NCBI RefSeq assembly: GCF_013426895.1
Contig: NZ_AP023176.1
Location: forward strand, 62,001 to 126,000
Reading direction: 5' to 3'
Origin: Paraburkholderia largidicola
Lineage (GTDB): Bacteria; Pseudomonadota; Gammaproteobacteria; Burkholderiales; Burkholderiaceae
Length of the DNA stretch: 64,000 nt
The notes below the pieces were generated by a model that did no database searches, was not told where the DNA came from, and was given only the letters and a program-made list of their open reading frames with translations. This document shows, in pieces, positions 35,001 through 44,065 of the stretch. Within the stretch, counting starts at the first letter, position 1. Every line of letters starts with the position of its first letter. Position numbers and translations under genes: made by a program.

Positions 35001-38000
35001 AGGTGGGCGGCCCCGCCTACTTCCAGGAGTTCGGACCGGCTGGCTTTCACGTGACGATCGGCTTCGCGAATCCGAAGATCATCAACGCGCGGCTGCCGGG
35101 CGTCTGCAAGGGCGTGCCGTGCAACAACGGCGTCACGGGCAAGATCACGAACCTGCACTACAGCCGTCCGCCTAACGAAAACCTCTACAGCAGCGGCTCG
35201 CGCGATTCGCTGAGCTTCACGCAATGCTACGTGAGCGTCGGCGATCCCGATCTCGAAGACATCGCGTTCACGAAATGCAACGCGGACGGCACGTTCAGCA
35301 TCAGCGGCCTGCCGGATGGTCTGTTCCGCATCACGGTGTTCGACCAGTGGAACGACCAGATCGTCGACGGTCTCGCGACGGCGGTGCAGCTCAAAGGCGG
35401 ACAGACGCAGAACGTCGGCGACCTGGCCGTGCTGCAATGGCACACGAACCTTTACACGCGCAGCTTCATCGATACGAACGGCGATGGCGTGTCGCAGGAC
35501 AGCGAGCCGGGTCTCGCGCTCGTGCCGACCAATATCCGCTTCCGCGACGGCAGCTATTCGAACTTCAACAACACGGACCTGAACGGTTACGCGTCGTTCA
35601 ACGAGGTGTTCCCGCTCTTCAACTGGTACATCGCGGAGGCCGACACGACGCGCTACAAGCAGACGGGCGTGCATGTGGTCTACGACGCGGGCGGCCCGCC
35701 TGACGGCACGCCTGGCGGCGGGGGCTCGTCGATCGCGGCGAACTACGCGAACACACTGGAATCGTCGACGGCGCATCTGCCGAACGCGTTGCGCGTGCCG
35801 GGCGCGATCTACTGCAACGACGCGGACTGCAATGACCGCACGGGCACGAATCCGTCGACGGGTCGCATCGATCCGCCGTGGGTCACGACGATGGGCTGGC
35901 AAGGCTTCTCGGGCCAGAACTCGTTCATCGAATTCGGCAAGGCGCCGTATGGGACGAACGAGAACGGCGGCATTCATGGCGAAGTGATCTACGCATCGAC
36001 GCGCCCGTTCGACGATCCCGCTCTGCTGATCCATACGAGCTGGACGCCCGACGTGCCGAACGTGACGGTCAACCTGTACGCCGAAGGCACGGCCGCCGAC
36101 GGCACGCAGAGCCTCACGCTCGTCGATACGACGAAGACCAGCAGCTGGGACGACTGGGCCCAGGGTTTCCGTTCGGATGGCGTGCCGAACATGAACTGCC
36201 CGGGCCAGGAAACCACCGATCCGTTCTTCTTTACGCTGAAGGACAGCCCGCAATGGCTCGACCCGCAAAAGCGGACGCTGCCCATGCACGCGCAGTTCAA
36301 GTGCTATGACGGCATGCACGCGTTCAACCAGCTGCAGCCCGCGCCGTACGACGGGATGTACCAGTTCCCGAGCGTGACGGACCGTGATCCGCAGAAGGGC
36401 ACGCCGAAGGGTTCGAACTGCACGGTCTGCAGCAAGCTCGCCGATGGCTCGTACATGCTGCCTGCGGGCAAGTATGTGGTCGAAATCATCGTGCCGCCGG
36501 GCTATGAGCTCGTGAAGGAAGAAGACAAGAACATCCTGATCGGCGACAACTACATCGCGCCTGTCACGCAGCAGTTCGGCGGACTGGGCAACATCTTCAT
36601 TCTGCCCGACCAGGCGGCGGTGAACGCGACGTACAACCGCAACAACGCGCAGAACCCGACTACGGATCTCGGCTCGTCGCCGCGCCACGAAGGCGACACG
36701 GGCAGCGTCGAGACGTTCTGGCCGTGCGTCGGCGCGCTGCGTGTGGTGCCGGACTACATCAGCCTGTTCCCGGGCTCGCAGGAAGTCGCGCCGTTCGCGG
36801 GCGCTTCGCGGCACCTGTGCGACCGCAAGGAAGTCGTGCTGACCAACCAGATGTCGGTGCTCGCGAAGTTCTGGGTGTTCAGCTCGACGCACGTGGCTGC
36901 GCACTTCACCGGCTTCATGCTCGATGATTTCTCGTCGGAGTTCGATCCGTACTCGCCGCAGTTCGGCGAAAAGTTTGCGGTGCCGAACGTGCCTGTTTCG
37001 ATGAAGGATTTCGCGGGCAACGAAGTGAGCCGCATCTATTCGGACCAGTGGGGCATCTTCAACGGATTGAATTATTCGACGTGGGAAGTGAACCCGCCGA
37101 ACCCGACGGGCTATGCGCCGACGATGATGGTCGCCTGCATGAACGATCCCGACATGCCGGACCCCGCGCATCCGGGGCAGACGATCCGCGATCCGCTGTT
37201 CAACCCCGCGTACAGCCAGTTCTGTTACGAGATTCCGTTCATGCCCGGGCAGACGCAGTACATGGATACGCCTGTCGTGCCCGTGTCCGCGTTCGCAGAC
37301 GGCTACAACCCACCCGATTGCGCGTATCCGGACGCGACGCCCGCGATCTCGTCGGTGACGGGCGACACGAGCAACGGCGGTGCGGGTCCGTGGGTGAGTC
37401 AGGCCGGCCATACGCTGACCATCAAGGCGCTCGGCGACCAGCAGGTGCCGAACCATGCGTACGGCGGTCCCGCTGCGACGACTTCGCCGTATAACCAGAA
37501 GTTCGTCACGCGGCACTATGGTTTCGGCGCATCGCAAGGCACCGGGACGGTGACGGTCGGCGGCGTGAATGCGCACGTGAACGCGTGGTCGGATACCCAG
37601 ATCAACATCACGGTGCCGACGCTCTCCGCGAACCAGTCGAGCTGCACGATCCAGCAGCGCGGCGTCAATACGCAGACGCGCTGCGGCGAACTGGTCATCA
37701 CGTCGAACAACGGCAAGAAATCGATCGATACCGTGACGGTCACGATCGGCGGCAAGGCACCTGCCTATGTCGGCGGCGAGAATGGGACGAACAACGCGAT
37801 CCAGACGGCCATCGACAAGGCGACCCCTGGCGACCTGATCATCGTCGGGCCGGGCAACTACAGCGAAATGCTGCTGATGTGGAAGCCCGTTCGTCTGCAA
37901 GGCGTGGGCGCGCCTGCCGTGGTCGTGAATGCGAACACGCATCCGTCGGGCAAGCTCGACCCGTGGCGCAGACAGGTCGACTGCCTGTTCGGCGTGGCGC

Positions 38001-40195
38001 TCAACGGCGGCCTGATCTCGTCAGGCAATGCGTACGATCCGTCCGGCGCGTATGCGTGCTCCGCCGCGATGCAGCGCCAGGTGGACGCGATTCCGCTCGA
38101 ACCGACCGTCGGCTGGGACAACACGTTGAACGGGAACCTCGGCGAACTGCTGATGGAGCCGACCTTGATGGGCGCGTATGAAGGCGCGGCTATCACCGTG
38201 CTCGCGAAGGGCGTGCGCGACGTGCGCGTGGGCGGCAAGCTGCAGCCTGATCCGAACTGCACGGCCAACGGTATCTGCACGCCGCTGACGGCCAGCAACG
38301 CGGACTGCAACACCTACTCGAGCAACTTCCTGTGCAACCCGTCGCGTGTCGACGGCATCACCTTCACGAACAGCTCGCAGGGCGGCGGCGGCATCTTCCT
38401 GCACGGCTGGAACCACTACACGGAGGTGTCGAACAACCGCGTGTTCAGCAACGCAGGCACGCTGACAGGCGGGATCACGATCGGTCAGGTGGAAGTGCCC
38501 GACGGCACGATCGCCAACGATGGCTTCACGGAGGAGCCGTTCGCGTACAACACGCATGTCAACGTGCACCACAACTCGGTGACGTCGAATGCTGCGTACG
38601 GTGACGAGATCAACTCGACGACGCCTTCGTCGGCAGCGGGCGTGACGTTCTGCTCGGGCGCGGACAACTATCACTTCAACTACAACTGGGTCTGCGGCAA
38701 CATGAGCAGCGGCGACGGCGGCGGTGTCGCGCACTTCGGCTTCAGCTACAACGGCGATCTGTCGCACAACTGGATCCTGTTCAACCAGAGCAACAACCCG
38801 ACGCTGCCAACTTACGGCGGCGGGCTGATCGCCCAGGGCGTTCCGCCCGACGGCACGTTCTGCGAGAACTCGACCGTGGATATCGACTGCGCGCCGCAGC
38901 TGTCGGACGGCGTCGGGCCGGGTCTCGTGATCGACGGCAATCTGATCGTCGGCAATACGGCCGAAAGCGGCAAGGGCGGCGGCCTGCGTCTGCAGAACAT
39001 CAATGGCACGGACGTGCAGCGCAGCCCGCGCAACCGCAACCGCTGGTACGAGGTGAGCGTGATCAACAACATCATCGCGAACAACGTGGCGGGCTGGTCG
39101 GGCGGCGGTGTGTCGGTGCAGGATGCCGTGCGGGTGAACTTCATCAACAACACGGTGATCTCGAACGACTCCACGGCATCGGCGGGCGTGCTGTTCAACA
39201 CGGCGCTCGCTGCGCAGGCCAACGTCGGTCCGCCGAACTGCACGACGGTCGGCTCGGAAACGACCTGCAGCCCGATCACGACGTCGACGATGCAGCCTTC
39301 CGGCCTCGAAACCGCGAAGCATACGCAGAACTTCCTGACGGCGTTCACGGCGGGCGGCGCGGGCTGTCCTGCTGGCGAGGACTGCAGCCACTACTCGTTC
39401 CCTGTGCTCAGGAACGACGTGTTCTGGCAGAACCGCACGTTCTTTATCACCGTGGGCGGGCTGAACCCGAATATCCCCGGCTTGCAGAACATCGTCACAC
39501 TGAACCCGACGTTGAACCAGGCGGGTCATCAGACGGGCTTCTGCGATCCGAAGGCGGTGTACTGGGATATCGGCGCCTATGGCGATACGAAGCCGTCGGA
39601 CCACTCGTCGGGCATGAGGCTCGCACCGCAGTATTCGATCATCACGGATGCGGGTGACTATCCGAATGCGCACAACAGCTCGGCGAATCCGAACGTGGTG
39701 AGCCAGTACTGCAACGGCGCGCGGGTACCGCCCGAAGGCGGCGGCAACGGCTTCGCGGTGCCGCCCGGCATTGCGGATACCGTGCTGCCCAATCCGCTGT
39801 TCGGTCTGCTGCCGTCGGCGACGCCGGATGAAGGCAACCAGTGGATCAACATGTCGTACGGGCCGCTGTCGCTGTTCAACATGACGGTGAGTTCGGGCAG
39901 CACGAACTATGGCGTGCCGCTCGGCAACTACTCGATCAAGACGGGTTCGCCTGCCGTCAATGCGGGCACGAATGCGGGTGCACCGAATCACGACTTCTTC
40001 GGCACGCAGCGTCCGCAGAGCGGCAGCTACGACATCGGCGCGGTGGAGTTGCCACGCACGGGACTGTTCGCAGGCGGCAACCTGCCGTTCGCACCGGGCG
40101 CGCTGCTCGATCTGCTCAATCAGGTCCTGGGCAGTGGGGCAACGGGCACGGCCAGTCCGCAGGCCAATGCGCCTTCGACGGGAGCGGTGCAATGA
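32024..40195 (+). CDS. Giant secreted multicopper-oxidase-like protein with beta-helix (2723 aa)
   Basis: A 33-residue signal peptide (cut after VCA) starts a very large protein. Residues about 34-427 resemble copper-poor cupredoxin domains: MWGYSC parallels the 552-aa protein, and GTYLIESGTHPSIQGPMGLYGVLVV and GLRMHVPSVVG follow. Residues about 430-625 look like tandem Ig/cadherin-like repeats (TLTLNPNGTFTYVPNAGTTSDSFTYQ). SdrD-B-like segments follow near 850 and 1147 (FIDTNGDGVSQDSEPGL), an IPT/TIG-like domain at about 1770-1910, and a right-handed beta-helix at about 1920-2680 (AIQTAIDKATPGDLIIVGPGNYSE) ending in DIGAVEL. The tail is Ala/Gly-rich. It has GGGGAG before its ATG and overlaps the next gene by ATGA. 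The dedicated secretion genes 9 kb downstream fit its size. Confidence 0.87.
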   Translation: MRACDFKRTLAGLVKAGVVASMLMTASTMVCAQSVTLTAKAQTIALPDGQVVPMWGYSCSAAAVAPATCAATNSGAGANWSPVVITTPPGSLTINLTNSLPAQVPTSLVIVGQLGGGLGNTATTSPSPVHATQTATTWPIAGTGSGASFTPPTQGPRVQSFSSEVNTGSSSALTWNNLRPGTYLIESGTHPSIQGPMGLYGVLVVTTPPTAGSTQGQAYPGIRYDADLPLVLGEIDPVQNQAVATAVATPGFSETRVWSGLSGGCGDPASATYGTCYPPAVNYDPRYYLINGVAFDRSNANGSAFPVTAPAATPSSTGQILLRFVNAGLRMHVPSVVGAQTGLPPVSGFSLIAEDGNLLPGNPRVQSAVFLAAGKTYDVLMNSVPAGALALPVFDRQLSLSTNNQRDGGMQGYISVNGGALPTSAAGNVNAKANPDSYFLVAGNTLTVSDPGKGLIANDVGVYGVQIKTQPTGGTLTLNPNGTFTYVPNAGTTSDSFTYQANGNASLTATVTLAACSAGSNCLSGAPVASDDAFSSNIASQLHIGAPGVLGNDRDPAGLPLTASIVGGASGGTVTLNADGSFNAVPSVAPVGNATSTVTFKYKAVNSQNTASGAATVTVSFKGGSGLAVAVKDAKTGTTINDYRWIIEEDRTFQIDPACQVNSSTRPATCPPLPVPSLGTSFHTSYMPVVAAGCVGTVSCESGQTVFDPGTNTHVPAVCDVGNGVCRTDSAQQTAVDPSQVALDPTKHYYLSILPGDAGNTFTNGAGAPQPVNPSNPDGPQRQFDIAKDCPSGPGGADFAPGTGTCGHAMGGAPIAPAQHAVNVLLQQTPLQTAKISVFVFEDDAPVNGEVDVSGGTDAFGTAREPGLGGFEIKLFDDAGGTGDATGQMTYDMFNMPLSNSLQGTIDPSTGLDACPITKAANDGLVGMIPTCPKFESDGKTMSPLVGQAIIANLMPGRYGVVATPAADRIAKGEEWLQTNTLDGQKAHDAFIKVGGPAYFQEFGPAGFHVTIGFANPKIINARLPGVCKGVPCNNGVTGKITNLHYSRPPNENLYSSGSRDSLSFTQCYVSVGDPDLEDIAFTKCNADGTFSISGLPDGLFRITVFDQWNDQIVDGLATAVQLKGGQTQNVGDLAVLQWHTNLYTRSFIDTNGDGVSQDSEPGLALVPTNIRFRDGSYSNFNNTDLNGYASFNEVFPLFNWYIAEADTTRYKQTGVHVVYDAGGPPDGTPGGGGSSIAANYANTLESSTAHLPNALRVPGAIYCNDADCNDRTGTNPSTGRIDPPWVTTMGWQGFSGQNSFIEFGKAPYGTNENGGIHGEVIYASTRPFDDPALLIHTSWTPDVPNVTVNLYAEGTAADGTQSLTLVDTTKTSSWDDWAQGFRSDGVPNMNCPGQETTDPFFFTLKDSPQWLDPQKRTLPMHAQFKCYDGMHAFNQLQPAPYDGMYQFPSVTDRDPQKGTPKGSNCTVCSKLADGSYMLPAGKYVVEIIVPPGYELVKEEDKNILIGDNYIAPVTQQFGGLGNIFILPDQAAVNATYNRNNAQNPTTDLGSSPRHEGDTGSVETFWPCVGALRVVPDYISLFPGSQEVAPFAGASRHLCDRKEVVLTNQMSVLAKFWVFSSTHVAAHFTGFMLDDFSSEFDPYSPQFGEKFAVPNVPVSMKDFAGNEVSRIYSDQWGIFNGLNYSTWEVNPPNPTGYAPTMMVACMNDPDMPDPAHPGQTIRDPLFNPAYSQFCYEIPFMPGQTQYMDTPVVPVSAFADGYNPPDCAYPDATPAISSVTGDTSNGGAGPWVSQAGHTLTIKALGDQQVPNHAYGGPAATTSPYNQKFVTRHYGFGASQGTGTVTVGGVNAHVNAWSDTQINITVPTLSANQSSCTIQQRGVNTQTRCGELVITSNNGKKSIDTVTVTIGGKAPAYVGGENGTNNAIQTAIDKATPGDLIIVGPGNYSEMLLMWKPVRLQGVGAPAVVVNANTHPSGKLDPWRRQVDCLFGVALNGGLISSGNAYDPSGAYACSAAMQRQVDAIPLEPTVGWDNTLNGNLGELLMEPTLMGAYEGAAITVLAKGVRDVRVGGKLQPDPNCTANGICTPLTASNADCNTYSSNFLCNPSRVDGITFTNSSQGGGGIFLHGWNHYTEVSNNRVFSNAGTLTGGITIGQVEVPDGTIANDGFTEEPFAYNTHVNVHHNSVTSNAAYGDEINSTTPSSAAGVTFCSGADNYHFNYNWVCGNMSSGDGGGVAHFGFSYNGDLSHNWILFNQSNNPTLPTYGGGLIAQGVPPDGTFCENSTVDIDCAPQLSDGVGPGLVIDGNLIVGNTAESGKGGGLRLQNINGTDVQRSPRNRNRWYEVSVINNIIANNVAGWSGGGVSVQDAVRVNFINNTVISNDSTASAGVLFNTALAAQANVGPPNCTTVGSETTCSPITTSTMQPSGLETAKHTQNFLTAFTAGGAGCPAGEDCSHYSFPVLRNDVFWQNRTFFITVGGLNPNIPGLQNIVTLNPTLNQAGHQTGFCDPKAVYWDIGAYGDTKPSDHSSGMRLAPQYSIITDAGDYPNAHNSSANPNVVSQYCNGARVPPEGGGNGFAVPPGIADTVLPNPLFGLLPSATPDEGNQWINMSYGPLSLFNMTVSSGSTNYGVPLGNYSIKTGSPAVNAGTNAGAPNHDFFGTQRPQSGSYDIGAVELPRTGLFAGGNLPFAPGALLDLLNQVLGSGATGTASPQANAPSTGAVQ

Positions 40196-40680
40196 GACGC
40201 GTCGTCACAGCGGCGACCTGGGTCTGCTGTGCCGCATTGCCGGCGATGCCGGCAGCGGCGCAGCAGGCACAGCAGGCGGCAGTGCATGGCAATGCGCCGC
40301 ACGCGTCGCGCTATGAGCCGATGAAGCTCACCGCGCACGCGCGCACCTTTTACCAGTCAGTGCGGGGCATCGACAGCCTGAGCGTCCGCCGCACTGCGTC
40401 GGGCAATCTGCTGCGCTTCAGTTACCGCGTGACGGACCCGGCGCTCGCGAAGCTGCTCGGCGACAAGAGCACGACGCCTTATCTGTACGGCGAGGCCAAT
40501 CATGTGCTGCTCGAAGTGCCCGTGATGGACAACATCGGCCAGTTGCGGCAGACGGGTGCGCTCGAGGTGGGCCAGCAATACTGGATGGTGTTTTCCAACA
40601 AGGGCAATCTGGTGAAGGCGGGGGACCGCGTCAACGTACTGATCGGCTCGTTCCATATCGACGGGCTGGTCGTTCAATAA
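40192..40680 (+). CDS. Exported protein of unknown function (162 aa)
   Basis: The ATG overlaps the stop of the giant gene (ATGA), implying translational coupling. A signal peptide (VVTAATWVCCAALPAMPAAAQQ) leads to a mature part with YHARTFYQSVRGIDSLSVRRTASGNLLRFSYRVTDPALAKLLGDKSTTPYLYGEANHVLLEVPVMDN, beta-rich, like a carrier or assembly protein. No family is recognised. Its tight link to the giant oxidase suggests a chaperone or partner role in its export, but that is inference. Confidence 0.78.
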   Translation: MRRVVTAATWVCCAALPAMPAAAQQAQQAAVHGNAPHASRYEPMKLTAHARTFYQSVRGIDSLSVRRTASGNLLRFSYRVTDPALAKLLGDKSTTPYLYGEANHVLLEVPVMDNIGQLRQTGALEVGQQYWMVFSNKGNLVKAGDRVNVLIGSFHIDGLVVQ

Positions 40681-40712
40681 CGTGTGCGCGGCACGACATT
40701 GAGGAGATCGAC

Positions 40713-41522
40713 ATGAACCGGGGCTTTCGGACGATTGTTTCGATGGCGGGCGTAGTGGCCGCGAGCTTCGCTGCGCACGCCGCGCTGGCGGCGGGCGGCG
40801 GCGGGATGAGCGCGACGCAGGTCGTCGAACGCAACATAGCGGCGCGCGGCGGACTGCAAGCCTGGCGCGCCGTCAACACGATGACATTGAGCGGACAGAT
40901 CGACGTGGGTGGCACGAAGCCCGTCAAGCTGCCGTTCGTCATGACGATGAAGCGGCCGCACAAGAGCCGCTTCGAACTGAACTTCGACAACCAGATCGCC
41001 TACCAGGTCTACGACGGCAGCCAGGGGTGGAAAGTGCGTCCATTCCTCGGCCGCAACGTCGCAGAACCCTATACGGCTGCCGAGGCGAAATCGGCGGCGG
41101 AAACAGCCGATCTCGACGGGCCGCTGGTCGACTATGCGGCCAAGGGCAGTCAGGTCACGCTGCAGGGGATGGAAACGATCGACGGGCACCGTGCCTACAA
41201 GCTCCTGTTGACCACCAAAGATCACGCGCAACGGCATGTGTGGATCGACGCGTCGAGCTTTCTCGAAGTCAAGGTCGAAGGCGATCCGCGCAAGCTCGAT
41301 GGACGCATGCATGTCGTGTCCGTCTACTACCGCGATTACCGGCGCGAGGGAGGCTTGATGGTGCCGCATCTGCTCGAGACACAGGTGACGGGCGTGAAGC
41401 AGAAGCATCAGATGACGATCCAGCATGTCACGGTGAACCAGCCCGCCGACGACGCGCTCTTCGCGAAGCCGCAATTACCCGCGCAGCCGCAACCGGCGCC
41501 CGCCAGGGTCGCCGCGAAATGA
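40713..41522 (+). CDS. LolA/LolB-fold exported protein, paralog 1
   Basis: This 269-residue exported protein has the fold of outer-membrane-lipoprotein sorting proteins. After a signal peptide (residues 1-26) comes SATQVVERNIAARGGLQAWRAVNTMTLSGQI, then MTMKRPHKSRFELNFDNQIAYQVYDGSQGWKVRPFLG and HRAYKLLLTTKDHAQRHVWIDASSFLEVKVEG. Next comes VYYRDYRREGGLMVPHLLE, typical of the LolA-like group. The 41547 gene encodes a clear paralog; together they probably bind a hydrophobic ligand or act in outer-membrane delivery in this operon. GAGGAGATCGAC leads into the ATG. Confidence 0.82.
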   Translation: MNRGFRTIVSMAGVVAASFAAHAALAAGGGGMSATQVVERNIAARGGLQAWRAVNTMTLSGQIDVGGTKPVKLPFVMTMKRPHKSRFELNFDNQIAYQVYDGSQGWKVRPFLGRNVAEPYTAAEAKSAAETADLDGPLVDYAAKGSQVTLQGMETIDGHRAYKLLLTTKDHAQRHVWIDASSFLEVKVEGDPRKLDGRMHVVSVYYRDYRREGGLMVPHLLETQVTGVKQKHQMTIQHVTVNQPADDALFAKPQLPAQPQPAPARVAAK

Positions 41523-41546
41523 CGCCACGTCGATGAGGTCACGATC

Positions 41547-42380
41547 ATGAAACGCATCGCCTCACGGTTGCTGGCGGTCTGTGTGTCCGCGCTCGCGTGG
41601 GCGCAGATGCCTGCCGCCGCGCAGCCGCTTACGGTCGACGAGATCATCGTGAAGAATGCGGCCGCGCGCGGCGGCGTGGACGCATGGCGCAAGGTCCACA
41701 CGATGATCTGGATGGGGCATGTCGAAAGCGCGAATGCGCCGACACCGAATGCGCCGTTCATGCTGGCGCTGCGACGGCCCAACAGCACGCGCTTCGAGAT
41801 CACGGCGATGAACCAGCGGATCGTGCGCGTGTTCGACGGCAAGGAAGGGTGGAAGATCCGGCCGTCGTCGGGCGGCGCGCCCGATGTGCAGCCCTACGCG
41901 CCCGCAGAAGTCCGTTATGCGCGCGACGAACAGGTGATCGACGGCCCGCTGCTCGATCACGTGGCAAAGGGCATTGCCGTATCGCTCGACGGCATGGATG
42001 CCATCGAAGGAAAGGACGCTTACCGGCTTGCCGTCACGCTGCCGTCGGGCGCGCATCGCCATGTATGGGTCGACGCCGCTTCGTTTCTCGACGTCAGGTA
42101 CGATCGCGAAGCGCCGGGTCTGTCGGGCGCGCCTGTGAAGATCGAGGTGACGTATCGCGACTATCGCGAGGTCGACGGCGTGCAGGTGCCGTTCGCGATC
42201 GAAAGCGGTGTGGCGGGCGCGGCGAAGAAAGACCGGCTCGTGCTCGAGCGGGTGTCCCTGAATCCGCCGCTCGAAGACGCGATGTTCGTCAAGCCGTTGG
42301 TGCCGGGGCGGCGCGCGTCGGTGGCAGTCGGCGCGGGCGGTATGCCTGCGCCGCGTTCCGCGTTTGCTCCGGCGCAGTAA
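41547..42380 (+). CDS. LolA/LolB-fold exported protein, paralog 2
   Basis: This 277-residue exported protein is a paralog of the preceding one: IIVKNAAARGGVDAWRKVHTMIWMGHVE, MNQRIVRVFDGKEGWKIRPSSGG, HRHVWVDAASFLDVRYDREAPGL and YRDYREVDGVQVPFAIESGV align with its segments. The signal peptide (MKRIASRLLAVCVSALAWAQMPAAAQ) is clear. The shared order DGKEGWKIRP and HVWxDAxSFL shows a tandem duplication. It ends five bases before the cytochrome gene. Its role is presumably shared with paralog 1. Confidence 0.82.
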   Translation: MKRIASRLLAVCVSALAWAQMPAAAQPLTVDEIIVKNAAARGGVDAWRKVHTMIWMGHVESANAPTPNAPFMLALRRPNSTRFEITAMNQRIVRVFDGKEGWKIRPSSGGAPDVQPYAPAEVRYARDEQVIDGPLLDHVAKGIAVSLDGMDAIEGKDAYRLAVTLPSGAHRHVWVDAASFLDVRYDREAPGLSGAPVKIEVTYRDYREVDGVQVPFAIESGVAGAAKKDRLVLERVSLNPPLEDAMFVKPLVPGRRASVAVGAGGMPAPRSAFAPAQ

Positions 42381-42385
42381 CGATC

Positions 42386-44044
42386 ATGCCCGGCCTCGTC
42401 GCAACGGCCACTGTGTTTGCACGGCGGCTGCTCGTTGCGAGCGCGTTGGCGGCCGCGTTGCTGGTGTCCGCACATCACGCGTTCGGGGCGCCGCCCGTCG
42501 ACGCCGGCGAAGCGATCTTTCGGGAAGGCATTGCCGGCGACGGCCGCCCCGTCGAAGCGACGCATCAGGGGCAACTCGCGATGCGAGGCGCAACGGCCGC
42601 CTGCATGAACTGCCATCGACGCAGCGGGCTTGGCGCGAAGGAAGGCAACACGGTCATTCCGCCCATTGCCGCGCAGTATCTGTTTCATCCAGCCACGAAC
42701 AACCCGGATGAGTTGACGGTGCCGTTCATCGACGGCATGCGTACCAGTCGCGAGCCGTACACGGAAGCGACACTCGCGCGCGCAATCCGCGAAGGCATCG
42801 ATTCCGAAGGCAAGCCGCTCGGCTATCTGATGCCGCAATTCGATCTGAGCGATGCGGACATGCATGCGCTGATCGGCTATCTGAAAACACTGGACAGACG
42901 CAGGGCGCTCGGCGTCACGGACACCGTGCTGCACTTCGCAACGATCATCACGCCCGACGCCGACCCTGTGAAGCGGCGCGGCATGCTCGATGTGCTCGAA
43001 CATTACTTCGCTGACAAGAACGCTGCGCCGTTGGGTGCGACGCCCGCGTTGCGCTCGTCGCGCAAGATGATGTTCATGGTCAACCGGCGCTGGGAACTGC
43101 ATGTATGGGAACTCCACGGGCCGCCCGAGACGTGGCAGGCGCAATTGCGGGAGTATCTTGCGAAGCAGCCGGTGTTCGCCGTGCTGTCGGGACTCGGTGG
43201 CAGGAACTGGGCACCTGTCCATGATTTCTGCGAGCGCGAGCAGGTGCCGTGTCTGTTTCCGAACGTCGAGGTGCCAGTCGAAAGGGAACACGACTTTTAT
43301 TCGATGTATTTCTCGCGAGGCGTGCTGCTCGAAGCGGAACTGATTGCAAAGCGGATTCGCGAGCCCGCCAGTTCTGCTGCGGCGCGACCGGTCAAGGCCG
43401 TGCTGCAGGTGTATCGCGCGGGCGATAGCGGCGAGGCCGCGGCGCAGGCGCTTGCCGCGGATCTGAAGAAGCAGGGCATCGCCGTCGAGAATCGCGCGAT
43501 GCCAGCGAACGCGCACGTAGCGTCGGCGCTGCGAAGCGCGTCGCACGCGGATGTGCTCGTGCTATGGCTCAGGCCGCCCGACCTTGCCGCGCTCGGCGAC
43601 GCGCCGGCTGCCTCGGTGGCCGTGTATGTGTCCGGGCTGATGGGCGGGCTCGACCGCGTACCGCTGCCAGCGCACTGGCGCGACAACGCAAGGCTCGCGT
43701 ATCCCGTCGATCTGCCGCAAGGCCGGCGCGTGCGCGTCGACTATGCGTTCGGCTGGTTCGCGATACGCCATATTCCCGTCGTCGACGAACGTGTGCAGGC
43801 CGATACCTATCTGGCGTGCGGGCTGCTCGCCGAAACGCTGAGCCATATGGTCGATGCCTTCGTACGCGACTACCTCGTCGAACGTATCGACGACATGCTC
43901 GAACATCGCATTCTCACCGGCTACTATCCGCGCCTCACGCTCGCACCTGGGCAGCGTTATGCATCGAAGGGCGGATACATCGTGCGCTTTGCCGAGCCGG
44001 ACAGACTGCGCGTGGTCGCGGACAGCGACTGGATCGTGCCGTAG
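42386..44044 (+). CDS. Cytochrome c fused to a periplasmic-binding-protein-like domain
   Basis: This exported protein (552 residues) starts with a signal peptide, then a class I cytochrome c domain with haem motif CMNCH (Cys73-His77). The axial Met is probably in GYLMPQFDLSDADMHALIGYLKTLDRR. The remaining 370 residues resemble ABC-type branched-chain substrate-binding proteins, with PVFAVLSGLGGRNWAPVHDFCEREQVPCLFPNVEVPV and EAELIAKRIREP as typical pieces. The fusion is unusual. In this operon it is a plausible electron acceptor for the copper oxidases. The long open frame upstream was not used because the ATG at 42386 gives the signal peptide. Confidence 0.85.
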   Translation: MPGLVATATVFARRLLVASALAAALLVSAHHAFGAPPVDAGEAIFREGIAGDGRPVEATHQGQLAMRGATAACMNCHRRSGLGAKEGNTVIPPIAAQYLFHPATNNPDELTVPFIDGMRTSREPYTEATLARAIREGIDSEGKPLGYLMPQFDLSDADMHALIGYLKTLDRRRALGVTDTVLHFATIITPDADPVKRRGMLDVLEHYFADKNAAPLGATPALRSSRKMMFMVNRRWELHVWELHGPPETWQAQLREYLAKQPVFAVLSGLGGRNWAPVHDFCEREQVPCLFPNVEVPVEREHDFYSMYFSRGVLLEAELIAKRIREPASSAAARPVKAVLQVYRAGDSGEAAAQALAADLKKQGIAVENRAMPANAHVASALRSASHADVLVLWLRPPDLAALGDAPAASVAVYVSGLMGGLDRVPLPAHWRDNARLAYPVDLPQGRRVRVDYAFGWFAIRHIPVVDERVQADTYLACGLLAETLSHMVDAFVRDYLVERIDDMLEHRILTGYYPRLTLAPGQRYASKGGYIVRFAEPDRLRVVADSDWIVP

Positions 44045-44065
44045 CGTTGGTCGCAGTGGCGATGT

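Noticed and set aside
32264..37942. A very long minus-strand open frame (about 1892 codons) opposite the giant oxidase gene
   Set aside because: It lies fully inside the plus-strand gene, in a GC-rich region where antisense frames stay open. Its protein is Arg/His-rich with no domain, and the plus-strand frame has a signal peptide and domains.
38021..40192. Another long minus-strand frame (about 723 codons) inside the giant gene
   Set aside because: Same reasons: an Arg/Ala-rich shadow of the coding strand, without signal, motifs or ribosome binding site.
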